DNA of 64,000 bases from Vibrio gelatinilyticus (GTDB lineage: Bacteria; Pseudomonadota; Gammaproteobacteria; Enterobacterales; Vibrionaceae), in contig NZ_JAJNNZ010000007.1 in assembly GCF_022836845.1 (NCBI RefSeq), positions 62,001-126,000 of the forward strand. Reading direction: 5' to 3'. The position numbers and the translations under genes were made by a program. Numbering within the stretch: the first letter of the stretch is position 1; each line of letters begins with the position of its first letter. Positions 1 to 10,112 of the stretch are shown here, piece by piece. Below the pieces are notes generated by a model that made no database searches, was not told the origin of the DNA, and saw only the letters and a program-made list of their open reading frames with translations.

Positions 1-1011
<1,011 letters not shown>

Positions 1012-1294
1012 TCACACTGTAAAAAAGCAACCACTTGGTTACATTTTGATAACATAAAACAGGTTTATTTTTGATTTCTTTGAACTTAATCTATGATGAC
1101 AGCTCAGCTATTTTTATCAATTTGGTAAAAAGTATTGAGCTTTCAAATCGACAAAAGCGCTTTAATCGCCTAAGAATCAGGCCCAACTATAACTCATAAA
1201 CACAAACCGTTTTGTATTTCATTAGTTTAAGACACCAACTAAACTAGGATTGTAGCCATTTTAACGTTCACCAATGTTGTGACGTGGAGAGAGA

Positions 1295-3145
1295 ATGAAA
1301 ACAGTATTTCGCTATATCGGCCTTTTCTTTAAAGGCATATGGAAGGTCATCAACTTTACAAGACTTGCCATCATTAACCTATTGTTCTTTGCCATCATTG
1401 CGATGCTGTATTTTGCGTTCACCCATGTAGAGCCTGCGAGCACAGAGGAAAAAACCAAGTCTGCTCTGGTGCTCAATTTGTCAGGGCCTATCGTAGAACA
1501 GAGCCGTTACTTTACTCCTATGGATTCCTTTACTGGATCTTTGTTTGGTAAGGATCTGCCCAAGGAGAATGTACTGTTTGATATCGTTGACAGCATTCGC
1601 CATGCGTCAACGGACGACAATATTTCCGGGCTGGTGCTGTCATTAAAAGAAATGCCTGAAACCAGCCTCACTAAACTACGTTACATTGCTAAGGCGATAA
1701 ACGAGTTTAAAGCAACTGGTAAGCCTGTTTATGCTTATGGCGCTTTCTACAACCAAAGCCAATATTACTTATCAAGCTACGCCGATACCATCTTCCTTGC
1801 CCCTGATGGCGCAGTGCTTATAAAAGGCTACAGCGCCTATAGTATGTACTTTAAATCATTGCTCGAGAAGTTAGATGTCACCACACACGTATTTCGCGTC
1901 GGCACCTACAAGTCGGCAGTGGAGCCTTTCTTACGTGATGATATGTCTGACGAAGCTAAAGAAAGCGCAAGACGTTGGGTTACCCAACTTTGGGAAGCGT
2001 ATGTCGAAGATGTCGCAACCAACCGTCAAATTTCCCCAGCTACGTTGAACCCAGACATGGACCAATTCTTGGCATTATTGAAAAATGTTGATGGTGACCT
2101 CGCTAAACTATCTCAACAGTTGGGGCTTGTCGATGAACTAGCGACACGCCAACAAGTCAATCAAAGTATGGTGGAGGCTTTCGGTAGTGATAACAAAGGT
2201 GGCTTTAATGCCATCGGCTATTATCGCTATCAGGCCGAAATGCCACGTAAGATACCAGAGCATGATGAGTCCATTGCCGTGGTTGTCGCCAGCGGTTCGA
2301 TCATGGATGGCAAGCAACCTCGCGGCACCATTGGCGGTGATACTACGGCAGCCTTGCTTAAACAAGCTCGCGAAAATAAAAAAGTAAAATCTGTGGTGTT
2401 AAGAGTAGATAGCCCTGGCGGTAGCGCTTTTGCATCAGAAGTCATTCGCAATGAAGTGGCTGCACTGCGCAAAGCGGGAAAACCTGTTGTGGTTTCCATG
2501 TCAAGCGTCGCGGCATCTGGCGGCTATTGGATCTCAATGAGTGCCGACAAAATCATTGCACAACCGACATCGATCACTGGCTCCATCGGCATATTCAGTG
2601 TGGTAACGACCTTTGAAAAAGGGCTAGATGAAATTGGAGTACATACTGACGGGGTTGGCACTTCTCCATTCTCGGGCGTAGGTTTCGCTAGTGGCCTATC
2701 AAAAGGGGCGAGCCAAGCATTCCAAATGGGCATAGAAAACGGCTACAAACGCTTCATCGGTCTTGTAGCGGATAATCGCAGCCTTTCCGTCGAGCAAGTT
2801 GACAAAGTGGCTCAAGGACGAGTCTGGACCGGAAAAGATGCTTTAGAACATAGGCTTATTGACCAAATTGGCGATTTTGATGACGCTGTGGACGAAGCCG
2901 CTAAACTCGCTCAATTGGAAACTTATGATATTTATTGGGTTGAAGAGCCACTAACACCCGCTCAGCAATTTGTACAGGATATGATGCAGCAAGTCAGTAT
3001 TAGTCTGGGATTAAACATAGAATCTTTGGTACCCAAAAGCCTTCTACCTGTGGCCAAGCAGTTTCAACAACACACTACATTACTTGACACCTTGAATGAC
3101 CCGAAGGGTCAATACGTACTTTGTCTTACCTGTAACCTAGAATAA
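1295..3145 (+). CDS. sppA: Signal peptide peptidase SppA (protease IV), 67 kDa type
   Basis: This membrane-bound serine/lysine protease degrades cleaved signal peptides on the periplasmic side of the inner membrane. The 616-residue length fits the long, two-domain enterobacterial form. A single N-terminal membrane segment spans about residues 22-43. The first peptidase_S49 repeat supplies the general-base lysine K206 in VGTYKSAVEPF, and the second supplies the nucleophile S408 in AASGGYWIS, matching K209/S409 of E. coli SppA. DSPGGSAFASE near 372-382 is the conserved loop of the second repeat. The start has a GGAGAGAG ribosome site. A hairpin terminator follows the stop and ansA comes next, the same order as in E. 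coli. Confidence 0.95.
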   Translation: MKTVFRYIGLFFKGIWKVINFTRLAIINLLFFAIIAMLYFAFTHVEPASTEEKTKSALVLNLSGPIVEQSRYFTPMDSFTGSLFGKDLPKENVLFDIVDSIRHASTDDNISGLVLSLKEMPETSLTKLRYIAKAINEFKATGKPVYAYGAFYNQSQYYLSSYADTIFLAPDGAVLIKGYSAYSMYFKSLLEKLDVTTHVFRVGTYKSAVEPFLRDDMSDEAKESARRWVTQLWEAYVEDVATNRQISPATLNPDMDQFLALLKNVDGDLAKLSQQLGLVDELATRQQVNQSMVEAFGSDNKGGFNAIGYYRYQAEMPRKIPEHDESIAVVVASGSIMDGKQPRGTIGGDTTAALLKQARENKKVKSVVLRVDSPGGSAFASEVIRNEVAALRKAGKPVVVSMSSVAASGGYWISMSADKIIAQPTSITGSIGIFSVVTTFEKGLDEIGVHTDGVGTSPFSGVGFASGLSKGASQAFQMGIENGYKRFIGLVADNRSLSVEQVDKVAQGRVWTGKDALEHRLIDQIGDFDDAVDEAAKLAQLETYDIYWVEEPLTPAQQFVQDMMQQVSISLGLNIESLVPKSLLPVAKQFQQHTTLLDTLNDPKGQYVLCLTCNLE

Positions 3146-3171
3146 CGACCATTCATACTGATAAAACCAAT

Positions 3172-3208
3172 AAAGAGCGGCCATTACGGTGGCTCTTTGT
3201 TGGTTTTT
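3172..3208 (+). terminator. Rho-independent terminator after sppA
   Basis: AAAGAGC at 3172-3178 pairs with GCTCTTT at 3192-3198, followed by a T-rich tract to about 3208. Confidence 0.6.
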
Positions 3209-3211
3209 CGC

Positions 3212-3217
3212 TATAAT
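3212..3217 (+). promoter_or_regulatory. Possible -10 box for ansA
   Basis: A perfect TATAAT lies 38 bases before the ansA ATG and just after the sppA terminator. No good -35 element is seen 16-18 bases upstream, so this is a weak call. Confidence 0.3.
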
Positions 3218-3255
3218 CTCGCCAATTACAGTCCCTTTATTCAGTGGCACTTTTC

Positions 3256-4269
3256 ATGACTAGAAAACACATCTATATCGCATACACCGGCGGTACCATT
3301 GGTATGCAAAAATCAGCGCATGGCTACATTCCTGTTGCTGGCTTTATGGAAAAACAGTTGGCTGGTATGCCCGAGTTTCATCGACCAGAGATGCCTGAAT
3401 TTACCATTCATGAATATGAACCACTGATCGACTCTTCTGATATGACGCCAGCGGATTGGCAACAAATCGCCGATGATATTCGTGACAATTACGACAAATA
3501 CGATGGTTTCGTTATCTTGCATGGCACGGATACGATGGCGTACACCGCATCTGCGCTATCCTTTATGCTCGAAAATTTAGGAAAACCTGTCATTGTTACG
3601 GGTTCGCAAATACCTTTGGCGGAGCTTCGCTCGGATGGTCAAGCAAACCTTCTCAACGCGCTTCATATCGCAGCAAATTACCCGATCAATGAAGTCACTT
3701 TGTTCTTCAATAACCAATTGATGCGCGGCAACCGCAGCACTAAATCGCACGCCGATGGTTTCAATGCCTTTACATCGCCCAATATGCCTCCGCTACTTGA
3801 AGCTGGTATCAACATTCAACTGAGCAGCGGCGTCGAGATCAACAAGACTCCCGCTAGTGACTTCAAGGTGCATGATATTACGCCGCAACCTATTGGTGTC
3901 ATAACCATGTATCCGGGCATCTCTCACGAGGTCATTCGCAACACACTGCTGCAACCCGTTAATGCCATGATTTTATTGACTTTTGGTGTTGGAAATGCTC
4001 CACAAAACCCTGAGCTATTAGCGCATTTAAAAGAGGCATCTGAACGGGGCGTTATTGTGGTGAATTTAACACAATGCCTAGCAGGTAAGGTCAATATGGA
4101 TGGATACGCCACTGGTTGTGCGCTCGCCGATGCTGGTGTTATAAGCGGATTCGATATGACACCGGAAGCGGCTTTAGCTAAATTGCACTACTTATTGAGT
4201 CAAGGGTTAGATTATGAAGAGGTCAAGTCGCAAATGCTTGAGGTCCTTCGCGGTGAAATGAGCCAGTAA
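3256..4269 (+). CDS. ansA: Type I (cytoplasmic) L-asparaginase
   Basis: The enzyme hydrolyses L-asparagine to aspartate and ammonia. The 337-residue protein matches E. coli AnsA almost end to end. Catalytic threonines are visible at T14 in YTGGTIG and T91 in HGTDTMAYT, with D92 next to T91, the same numbering as E. coli. There is no signal peptide, which separates it from periplasmic AnsB. I chose the ATG at 3256 rather than an in-frame GTG at 3244, because the protein then begins like AnsA; neither start has a clear ribosome site. It sits directly downstream of sppA, as in E. coli, but with a terminator between them, so it probably has its own promoter. Confidence 0.94.
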   Translation: MTRKHIYIAYTGGTIGMQKSAHGYIPVAGFMEKQLAGMPEFHRPEMPEFTIHEYEPLIDSSDMTPADWQQIADDIRDNYDKYDGFVILHGTDTMAYTASALSFMLENLGKPVIVTGSQIPLAELRSDGQANLLNALHIAANYPINEVTLFFNNQLMRGNRSTKSHADGFNAFTSPNMPPLLEAGINIQLSSGVEINKTPASDFKVHDITPQPIGVITMYPGISHEVIRNTLLQPVNAMILLTFGVGNAPQNPELLAHLKEASERGVIVVNLTQCLAGKVNMDGYATGCALADAGVISGFDMTPEAALAKLHYLLSQGLDYEEVKSQMLEVLRGEMSQ

Positions 4270-4289
4270 CCCTGACAGTATCATTAAAC

Positions 4290-4315
4290 AAAAACGCAGC
4301 ATGCGCTGCGTTTTT
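4290..4315. terminator. Bidirectional terminator between ansA and phosphatase gene
   Basis: Perfect inverted repeat: AAAAACGCAGC at 4290-4300 and its complement at 4305-4315, with a 4-base loop. The A and T runs serve both convergent genes. Confidence 0.85.
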
Positions 4316-4319
4316 AGAT

Positions 4320-4769
4320 TTAAAGCTTTGCCAACACTGCATCAGCTGCATCTTCTATTAAATCCAGCACCAACTCAAACCCCTGTTCACCGCCATAATA
4401 TGGATCGGGGATCTCGTCATGACTTGAATTACCATGACTCAGGAATAGTGAAAGCTTGTATTTTAAATGGTGCGGACATCGTTTCTTGAGATCGGTAAGG
4501 TTGTCTCTATCCGCCGCCAAAATCATATCAAAGAGTTCAAAATCATCTTCGTTAACTTGTCGTGCACGGATACCTGAAAAAGAGTAGCCTCTAGCTTCAC
4601 CCGCCTGACGCGATCTTTTGTCTGGAGGATTTCCATGGTGATAACCAATCGTGCCGGCTGAATCGATTATCACATCTATCGCTTTCTTCTCAGCCCTCGC
4701 TCTGAGAACCGCCTCACCTGTGGGAGAACGACAAATATTGCCCATGCATACAACTAGCACTCGTTTCAT
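4320..4769 (-). CDS. Low-molecular-weight protein tyrosine phosphatase
   Basis: This 149-residue cytoplasmic phosphatase removes phosphate from tyrosine through a cysteinyl intermediate. The P-loop C(X)5R is intact: C8-M-G-N-I-C-R14-S15 at the N-terminus. The general-acid aspartate is D122 in the DPYYGG motif. Length and motif order match Wzb/Etp/YfkJ-type enzymes. No polysaccharide export or tyrosine kinase gene lies nearby, so it is not the usual capsule-linked copy and its substrate is open. It is transcribed divergently from btuR with about 95 bases between the start codons, and its start ATG has an AAGGA ribosome site. Confidence 0.88.
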   Translation of the reverse strand: MKRVLVVCMGNICRSPTGEAVLRARAEKKAIDVIIDSAGTIGYHHGNPPDKRSRQAGEARGYSFSGIRARQVNEDDFELFDMILAADRDNLTDLKKRCPHHLKYKLSLFLSHGNSSHDEIPDPYYGGEQGFELVLDLIEDAADAVLAKL

Positions 4770-4864
4770 GTGATTATCCTTAACTTTTGTCTTGTTTTTT
4801 TCTCTCTCTATTTCATTATCATATACTTAAACACTTACTAATTGCAGCTACCCAAGGAATAACC

Positions 4865-5473
4865 ATGTCATTGTCGGATGAGCAAAAACAACAGCGTCAT
4901 AAAGCACGTCAACAAAAAGTAAAAGAGAACGTCGATAAAAAAATTGCCCATGCCCAGCAAGAGAAAGGACTACTGCTGGTTATTACAGGTAACGGCAAAG
5001 GAAAATCAACTTCTGGCTTTGGTACGATTGCGCGTGCGGTAGGGCATGATAAAAAATGTGCCGTTGCTCAGTTTATAAAGGGGACTTGGGAAAACGGCGA
5101 ACGTAACCTTCTTGAGAAATTAGGTGTCGAATTTCAAGTGATGGCAACTGGGTTTACCTGGGAAACTCAAAATAAAGCTGGGGATACCGAAGCTGCACAG
5201 CTCGTTTGGCAAGAATGTAAAAGAATGCTCAACGACGACTCCCTTGATGTCATCTTGTTTGACGAGCTCACCTATATGGTGAGTTACGGTTACATTGATC
5301 TTGATGAAGTGGTTAAAGCACTGACCAATCGGCCTAAGATGCAGTCTGTTATTATCACCGGACGTGGTGCACACCGTGAGTTGATTGATCTAGCCGATAC
5401 CGTTTCAGAAGTCAAAAATATCAAACACGCCTTCGAGTCGGGCGTAAAAGCGCTAAAAGGTGTGGACTGGTAG
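4865..5473 (+). CDS. btuR: Cob(I)yrinic acid a,c-diamide adenosyltransferase
   Basis: The enzyme transfers the adenosyl group of ATP to cobalt in corrinoids, the step that makes adenosylcobalamin in salvage or synthesis. The 202-residue protein has a basic N-terminal helix (residues 1-34) and then the P-loop TGNGKGKSTS at 41-50, followed by LFDELTYMVSYGY and IITGRGAHRELIDLADTVSE, characteristic of the CobA/CobO/BtuR family. I use the ATG at 4865, preceded by AAGGA; a longer reading frame from 4787 has no ribosome site. No other cobalamin genes adjoin it, which fits a salvage role in a Vibrio. Confidence 0.92.
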   Translation: MSLSDEQKQQRHKARQQKVKENVDKKIAHAQQEKGLLLVITGNGKGKSTSGFGTIARAVGHDKKCAVAQFIKGTWENGERNLLEKLGVEFQVMATGFTWETQNKAGDTEAAQLVWQECKRMLNDDSLDVILFDELTYMVSYGYIDLDEVVKALTNRPKMQSVIITGRGAHRELIDLADTVSEVKNIKHAFESGVKALKGVDW

Positions 5474-5500
5474 GTTAACTATCGAACAACCTTATAGATC

Positions 5501-5538
5501 ACAGATAAAAATGAGATGAAGATCTCGTTTTTATCTGT
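5501..5538 (+). terminator. Long hairpin terminator after btuR
   Basis: A 17-base arm at 5501-5517 pairs with 5522-5538 with a single G-T wobble and a GAAG loop. The distal arm contains the T run. It separates btuR from the leader of the nucleoside transporter. Confidence 0.75.
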
Positions 5539-5781
5539 ATACTCCTCTCCGTTTGCTCAGAACGTCTAAACGGGCAACAACCAATACAAGCCGTCACCAA
5601 GGAACCGTGAACGACCCCAAGGATTTGGACCAGCTTCAGATTTCGCTTGTAAAGGTACATCAATGAAAAACTTATTCTCTTACCACTCCTTGTGGCTTCC
5701 TGCACTACCTATCGTTTCCTCTTGGGGATCACAGCCCGCTTTTTTTAATTCTACTTTCATAGCTACGTACCGAGGGTAATC
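5539..5781 (+). promoter_or_regulatory. Structured leader of the nucleoside transporter gene
   Basis: About 240 bases without a recognised gene separate the btuR terminator from the transporter. A TATACT at 5538-5543 could be a -10 box. CCGTTT (5549-5554) can pair with AAACGG (5568-5573), but the same AACGGGC can instead pair with GCCCG at 5734-5738, which is followed by seven T. CCCCAAG (5615-5621) can pair with CTTGGGG (5721-5727). These alternatives look like an attenuator or riboswitch layout, but I recognise no known class; the purine riboswitch core is absent. A 38-codon reading frame (5663-5779) with a weak AAAGG site ends three bases before the transporter ATG. Confidence 0.4.
5663..5779 (+). 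CDS. Possible 38-residue leader peptide before nucleoside transporter
   Basis: An ATG at 5663 preceded by AAAGG opens a 38-codon frame that stops at 5777-5779, two bases before the transporter start. The peptide begins MKNLFSYHSLWLPALPIV, so it has a basic start and a hydrophobic stretch. The T-run of the leader lies inside it. It may be a coupled leader peptide or chance; there is no homology evidence. Confidence 0.25.
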   Translation: MKNLFSYHSLWLPALPIVSSWGSQPAFFNSTFIATYRG

Positions 5782-6990
5782 ATGAATATTTTATCCGGAT
5801 TTATCGGTATTCTTACCCTTCTTTTTATCGCCTTTCTATTTTCAGAAAATAGAAAAGCAATTAATTGGAAAATTGTCAGCCGAGCCTTATTACTTCAAAC
5901 CCTTTTCGCTGCGTTTGTTCTCTACTTTCCTGTAGGACAGCATGCACTTGGGGCGCTGAGCAACGGCGTTGCTAAAATTCTGAGCTTTTCAGATATTGGT
6001 ATTCAATTCCTATTTGGCGATCTTGCTAATGAAGGTTTTATTTTTGCTATCAGAGTACTTCCTATTATTGTTGTGGTCAGTGCGCTGATCTCTGCCCTGT
6101 ATTACCTAGGTATAATGCAAATGGTCATTCGTTTTATTGGCGGCGGCGTTCAGCGTTTCTTAGGGACATCTAAGCCCGAGTCTTTAGTGGCTACCGGGAA
6201 CATTTTTCTTTCCCAAAGTGAGTCTCCGCTGCTCGTGCGTCCATTCTTGCCTACCATGACCCGATCTGAGCTGTTTGCCGTTATGGCTGGTGGTATGGCA
6301 TCGGTTGCTGGTAGTGTTCTTGGTGGTTACGCGGGGCTTGGCGTCGAGTTAAAATACCTTATTGCTGCAAGCTTTATGGCGGCACCAGGCTCTTTGCTTA
6401 TGGCTAAATTGCTGGTTCCTGAGCAACAAACTCCAGCTTCTCATGACACAATCGAACTTAGCTGTGGCGAACACAGTAACCTGATTGATGCATTAGCCGC
6501 TGGTGCCATGAATGGTATGAAAGTCGCCGTCGCCGTCGGTACTATGCTAATTGCTTTTGTCAGTGTCATAGCAATGGCCAACGCAGGCATTGAATCGACA
6601 CTAGACCTTGTTGGTGTCGAAGGCGTGAGCTTACAGACCATTTTTGGCTACGTGTTCGCGCCTATTGCTTGGGTCATTGGTGTTGAGCAAAGTGAAATGT
6701 TGCTTGCTGGCTCGTTCATTGGTCAAAAAGTTGTCATGAATGAGTTTGTGGCATTTATTGATTTCATACAGCACCAGGCAACGCTAAGTGAGCACTCTAA
6801 GGTCATTATTACTTTTGCGCTTTGTGGATTTGCTAACATTGGCTCTGTCGCTATCCAGCTTGGAGCCATCGGGATCATGTCTCCAGAAAGACGCTCTGAG
6901 GTTGCTAACCTAGGCTTGAAAGCGGTATTGGCAGGAACGCTCGCAAATTTAATGAGTGCTTGTCTTGCAGGCATATTTGTTACTTTGTAG
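5782..6990 (+). CDS. Concentrative nucleoside transporter (NupC/CNT family)
   Basis: This inner-membrane symporter takes up nucleosides with sodium or protons. The 402-residue protein has the CNT plan: three N-terminal helices, then the transport core with the re-entrant motif GNIFLSQSESPLL (about residues 138-150), and the second binding motif NEFVAF near 314-319, which correspond to the QTEAP and NEFVAY regions of V. cholerae CNT. The serine in QSESP instead of threonine is a mild departure that may shift base preference. The ribosome site GAGGG lies before the ATG at 5782. It stands alone after an unusual leader and ends at a strong terminator shared with asmA. Exact nucleoside range cannot be told. 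Confidence 0.9.
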   Translation: MNILSGFIGILTLLFIAFLFSENRKAINWKIVSRALLLQTLFAAFVLYFPVGQHALGALSNGVAKILSFSDIGIQFLFGDLANEGFIFAIRVLPIIVVVSALISALYYLGIMQMVIRFIGGGVQRFLGTSKPESLVATGNIFLSQSESPLLVRPFLPTMTRSELFAVMAGGMASVAGSVLGGYAGLGVELKYLIAASFMAAPGSLLMAKLLVPEQQTPASHDTIELSCGEHSNLIDALAAGAMNGMKVAVAVGTMLIAFVSVIAMANAGIESTLDLVGVEGVSLQTIFGYVFAPIAWVIGVEQSEMLLAGSFIGQKVVMNEFVAFIDFIQHQATLSEHSKVIITFALCGFANIGSVAIQLGAIGIMSPERRSEVANLGLKAVLAGTLANLMSACLAGIFVTL

Positions 6991-7001
6991 TTCACTGGCA
7001 T

Positions 7002-7035
7002 AAAGAAACGGTGTTGATATCAACACCGTTTCTTT
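7002..7035. terminator. Perfect 34-base palindrome between nucleoside transporter and asmA
   Basis: 17-base arms (7002-7018 and 7019-7035) are exact complements, ending in TTTCTTT on either strand; a convergent terminator. Confidence 0.8.
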
Positions 7036-7050
7036 CGTTAACCACAAATG

Positions 7051-9177
7051 TTAATTGAATAGCCCTTTTAGCAAACCATCCACGGCTTTCTTGGTCTTTT
7101 CATCTTTGATACCAAGGCGCTCTGTCGCTCGCTCAACTTCTTTTTTCGCTTTTTGCTTCAATACATCATCAAAAATTAACGCAAATTTCGGATCCGCCCA
7201 CTGACCGGTGACTTTAATTGGAATCGTCACATCTCGCAATTCAGTGATCTGTTTGCCACCTTGACCTTCAAGGGTACCTACCACTGAGGTACGCACTAAG
7301 AAGTCCACGGTTTCATTCAGATAATTGGCACTGCCAGATCCTTCTATACGTAAAAGGGGCGACTCGGCTTTCATGTCATTAGTACTTACAATCCCTTTAT
7401 TAAGTTTGAGCGTGGCACGCATTGCGCTGAAGTCTGTTTTCTTTGGTTCACTACTCGCTGAGACTCTCTGCCCTTGAATTTTCGCATAGGTATCGCGAAT
7501 CATTTGTGCGATGTTAATACCATTAACAGCACCATCCAAAAAATTTATCTTTACGGTACCAACCAGATTATTCTTAATTCCTGTAGTCGTTAAGCTTTTT
7601 CCCGACACATCGACATCAATATTACCGGTTCCTTCTAACTTATCATTGTCCATAACATCAATAAGCAGTGGCTGAACTTTGACACCTTTAATGCGTTTTA
7701 CCGCAGAATAAGTAGCCGGCGAAGTATTAGCATTAAGCTTCGCTTTAGCACTAATCGAGCCTCCGTAAAGCTGAGAACTGAATGAGGTGAGTTCAGCAAC
7801 GCCTCTATTGACATAAAAATCCGCTTTCACTTTCTGCATATGAGCATTAGCTGCTTTAAATTTGTCGATACTAATAATGCCCTTAATGTCCAAGTTTGTT
7901 AAAGCCGATAGATCAGGCTCTACTTCCTGGTTTTGCGCTGGCGGGCTGGTATTTTCTGGCTTGCTCTCACTCTGAGATCCATCAGTGTCTGAAGCTGGCG
8001 ATGAAGTACTCGCTTGCGCTGAGGATGCGTTAAGTGCGTCAACGTCAATATTTGGGCTATGAAGCGCAAAACGTATTTTAGGAATTTCAGCTAGTTGCAC
8101 TGTGGCTTTGCCGTCTAACTCAATTTGATTGACGGTTAACTTATGCAAAACGAAATCAAGAAAACTCTTATCGAGATCAAAGCTGAGATCCGAAGACATC
8201 GCAATATCGGTTGGTGATTGTGGCAATGACGTCCCTTCAAGAGTGGCCTCTAGTTGCAAAGCGTCGACTTTCGCCAGCGTGATTGCTTTATTAATGGTTA
8301 AGCCAAGGCTGCCCTTGGCATTAAAATCCATATCCGGAGAAGATCCACTGACTTGATAAGTCATCGCGTTGACGGTGTCGAACACGAAGCTCTCTAGAGT
8401 AATCTGAGCGCTTTCAATGGTATTTCCGGCATCAGCATAGGAGGCATTGAACTCAATATTTCGCAAGTCATATTCTACAAAATTCTGGCTAAGCTTAAAT
8501 TCAGCCGATCCCGTCGCAGCGAAGCTCTGTTCATTGGATTTGCCTTTGGCTTGAAAGTTCGCCGTTGTCCATTGGTCAGCAACAAATTCAGATACCGTTA
8601 GGCCAACATCAAAGAGCTGTGTCGAAGCCCCTGTTTGTTGATTACGAATGTCAAGCAGCGCATTCGAGACCGTTACACCTGACAAAGCAATAGACCATTC
8701 TTGAGCAGCTTGTGTTTCATCCGCTGGTTGCGATGCCGATTCATTGGATGTCGTCTGTTGCGAAGTGGCTTCTGTTTGTGTACTTGCTTTGGAGAAAGCA
8801 TCAAGGTTACTTTCTCCATTTTTCAACGTTTCAATATAGACTTGAGCGCCATCAAAAACCACGCTGCCAATTTCAAGCCTTTTGTCTAATAAAGGCATGA
8901 CACTGACGCTCACCCCGACTTGTTTTACAGTAAACAAATCAGGGTTAGTGAAACCGCTAGGGTTGTTCAGCCTTGTTTCACCTAGCTGAAAACCCAAGCT
9001 TGGGAAGAACTGCCAACCAATATCGCCGTCAATTACCAACTCTAAACCCGTTTGGTTTCGAACTTGGTCTGCAATAAGGGGTTTGAATTGATTAGGATTG
9101 ACCATAAGCATTAATGCAGCAATTGCGAGAACAACAATGGCGAGTGGTATGGCAATGAAGAGAAACAGTTTTTTCAT
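7051..9177 (-). CDS. asmA: AsmA family protein
   Basis: AsmA-like proteins are inner-membrane-anchored periplasmic proteins implicated in outer-membrane assembly and, more recently, lipid movement between membranes. The 708-residue protein begins with one membrane anchor (residues 3-25, MKKLFLFIAIPLAIVV) and the family signature NPNQFKPLIADQVRNQTG, then a long periplasmic beta-rich part. A low-complexity Ser/Thr/Gln/Pro linker near 390-435 interrupts it. The C-terminal AsmA_2-like domain contains LEGTGNIDVDVSGKSL and DFLVRTSVVGTLEGQGG. Start is the ATG at complement 9175-9177 with an AAGGA site; the longer frame is unsupported. It follows udk, as in E. coli, but without dcd between them. Confidence 0.88.
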   Translation of the reverse strand: MKKLFLFIAIPLAIVVLAIAALMLMVNPNQFKPLIADQVRNQTGLELVIDGDIGWQFFPSLGFQLGETRLNNPSGFTNPDLFTVKQVGVSVSVMPLLDKRLEIGSVVFDGAQVYIETLKNGESNLDAFSKASTQTEATSQQTTSNESASQPADETQAAQEWSIALSGVTVSNALLDIRNQQTGASTQLFDVGLTVSEFVADQWTTANFQAKGKSNEQSFAATGSAEFKLSQNFVEYDLRNIEFNASYADAGNTIESAQITLESFVFDTVNAMTYQVSGSSPDMDFNAKGSLGLTINKAITLAKVDALQLEATLEGTSLPQSPTDIAMSSDLSFDLDKSFLDFVLHKLTVNQIELDGKATVQLAEIPKIRFALHSPNIDVDALNASSAQASTSSPASDTDGSQSESKPENTSPPAQNQEVEPDLSALTNLDIKGIISIDKFKAANAHMQKVKADFYVNRGVAELTSFSSQLYGGSISAKAKLNANTSPATYSAVKRIKGVKVQPLLIDVMDNDKLEGTGNIDVDVSGKSLTTTGIKNNLVGTVKINFLDGAVNGINIAQMIRDTYAKIQGQRVSASSEPKKTDFSAMRATLKLNKGIVSTNDMKAESPLLRIEGSGSANYLNETVDFLVRTSVVGTLEGQGGKQITELRDVTIPIKVTGQWADPKFALIFDDVLKQKAKKEVERATERLGIKDEKTKKAVDGLLKGLFN

Positions 9178-9197
9178 CAGCAACGTCCTTGCAAACA

Positions 9198-9227
9198 AAA
9201 ACAAAAAGTGGCACATAAAGTGCCACT
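9198..9227 (-). terminator. Terminator or attenuator between udk and asmA
   Basis: AGTGGCAC (9207-9214) and GTGCCACT (9220-9227) form an 8-bp stem. On the minus strand it is followed by TTTTTGTTTTTG. It ends only about 20 bases before the asmA start, so it could attenuate read-through from udk into asmA. Confidence 0.75.
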
Positions 9228-9319
9228 AATGTATTAAAAAATAAAGCCTTATTTGGACACTCTACGAGTATAGTCCAGATGACATCGTGTCACCTCTACA
9301 AATAAGTAAACCCTGCTGA

Positions 9320-9961
9320 TTAGGACTTGAGTAATTTTGCAATGTGAGCTTTAAGAACATCGATTGCGATGCGGTTCTTACCACCACGAGGGACAATAAT
9401 ATCGGCATACTGTTTAGATGGTTCAATAAACTGCATAAACATAGGACGAACTGTCTTTTGATACTGTTTCAGCACAGACTCCATTGTACGGCCACGCTCT
9501 TCAACATCACGCTTTACACGTCTTAGCAAACAAATGTCTAAAGGGGTGTCCATAAATACGGTTGCATGCATTAGGTCACGAAGACGTGGGTCTGTTAATA
9601 GTAAAATGCCTTCTAGGATAATCACTTTTTTCGGTGTAAGCGGCTGTGTATTGTCTGTGCGAGTGTGCTCTGTGTAGCTGTACTCAGGTACCTCAACGGC
9701 TTCGCCCTTAGTCAGCTGCTCTAAATGCTGGCAAAGTAGATCATGATCAAGCGCATTGGGATGGTCATAATTAGTTTTTACACGCTCATCCATGCTCAAG
9801 TGGCTTTGATCGTTGTAATAGCAATCTTCCGTAATCACACCGATTTGATCATCGCCAACCTTTGCTCGCAATTCATTATAAATGGTACTCGCGATAAGAC
9901 TTTTTCCAGAAGCGGACGCGCCGGCAATACCTACAATGACGCATTGATTATTATCAGACAT
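9320..9961 (-). CDS. udk: Uridine kinase
   Basis: The enzyme phosphorylates uridine and cytidine with ATP or GTP to UMP and CMP in pyrimidine salvage. The 213-residue length equals the bacterial enzyme. The P-loop GASASGKS is at residues 14-21, followed by the typical [11 protein letters not shown] (about 45-55), [12 protein letters not shown] (65-76), LEGILLL and the [12 protein letters not shown] lid segment. It is a soluble cytoplasmic tetramer in known relatives. It precedes asmA in the same direction, and a 17-base palindrome lies upstream. Alternative assignment as phosphoribulokinase is ruled out by length and motif. Confidence 0.95.
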   Translation of the reverse strand: MSDNNQCVIVGIAGASASGKSLIASTIYNELRAKVGDDQIGVITEDCYYNDQSHLSMDERVKTNYDHPNALDHDLLCQHLEQLTKGEAVEVPEYSYTEHTRTDNTQPLTPKKVIILEGILLLTDPRLRDLMHATVFMDTPLDICLLRRVKRDVEERGRTMESVLKQYQKTVRPMFMQFIEPSKQYADIIVPRGGKNRIAIDVLKAHIAKLLKS

Positions 9962-10112
9962 TTTTGTTACACCTAGTGCTAAATGGTGGTGAATATTGTA
10001 CCGAGCTAGCTAAGAACGCTTAAGCACCGCTCGGTATAAGTGCGCTAATTATATGGACAACATTCTCCTTATACCAGTCAAGATCGCAGATATTTGTCGA
10101 ATCTAACTTTTG

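Noticed and set aside
5499..5705. 68-codon minus-strand frame in the nucleoside transporter leader
   Set aside because: It covers the btuR terminator hairpin, lacks a ribosome site and resembles nothing known.
5539..5781. Purine riboswitch before the nucleoside transporter
   Set aside because: The conserved junction sequences of the purine aptamer are absent.
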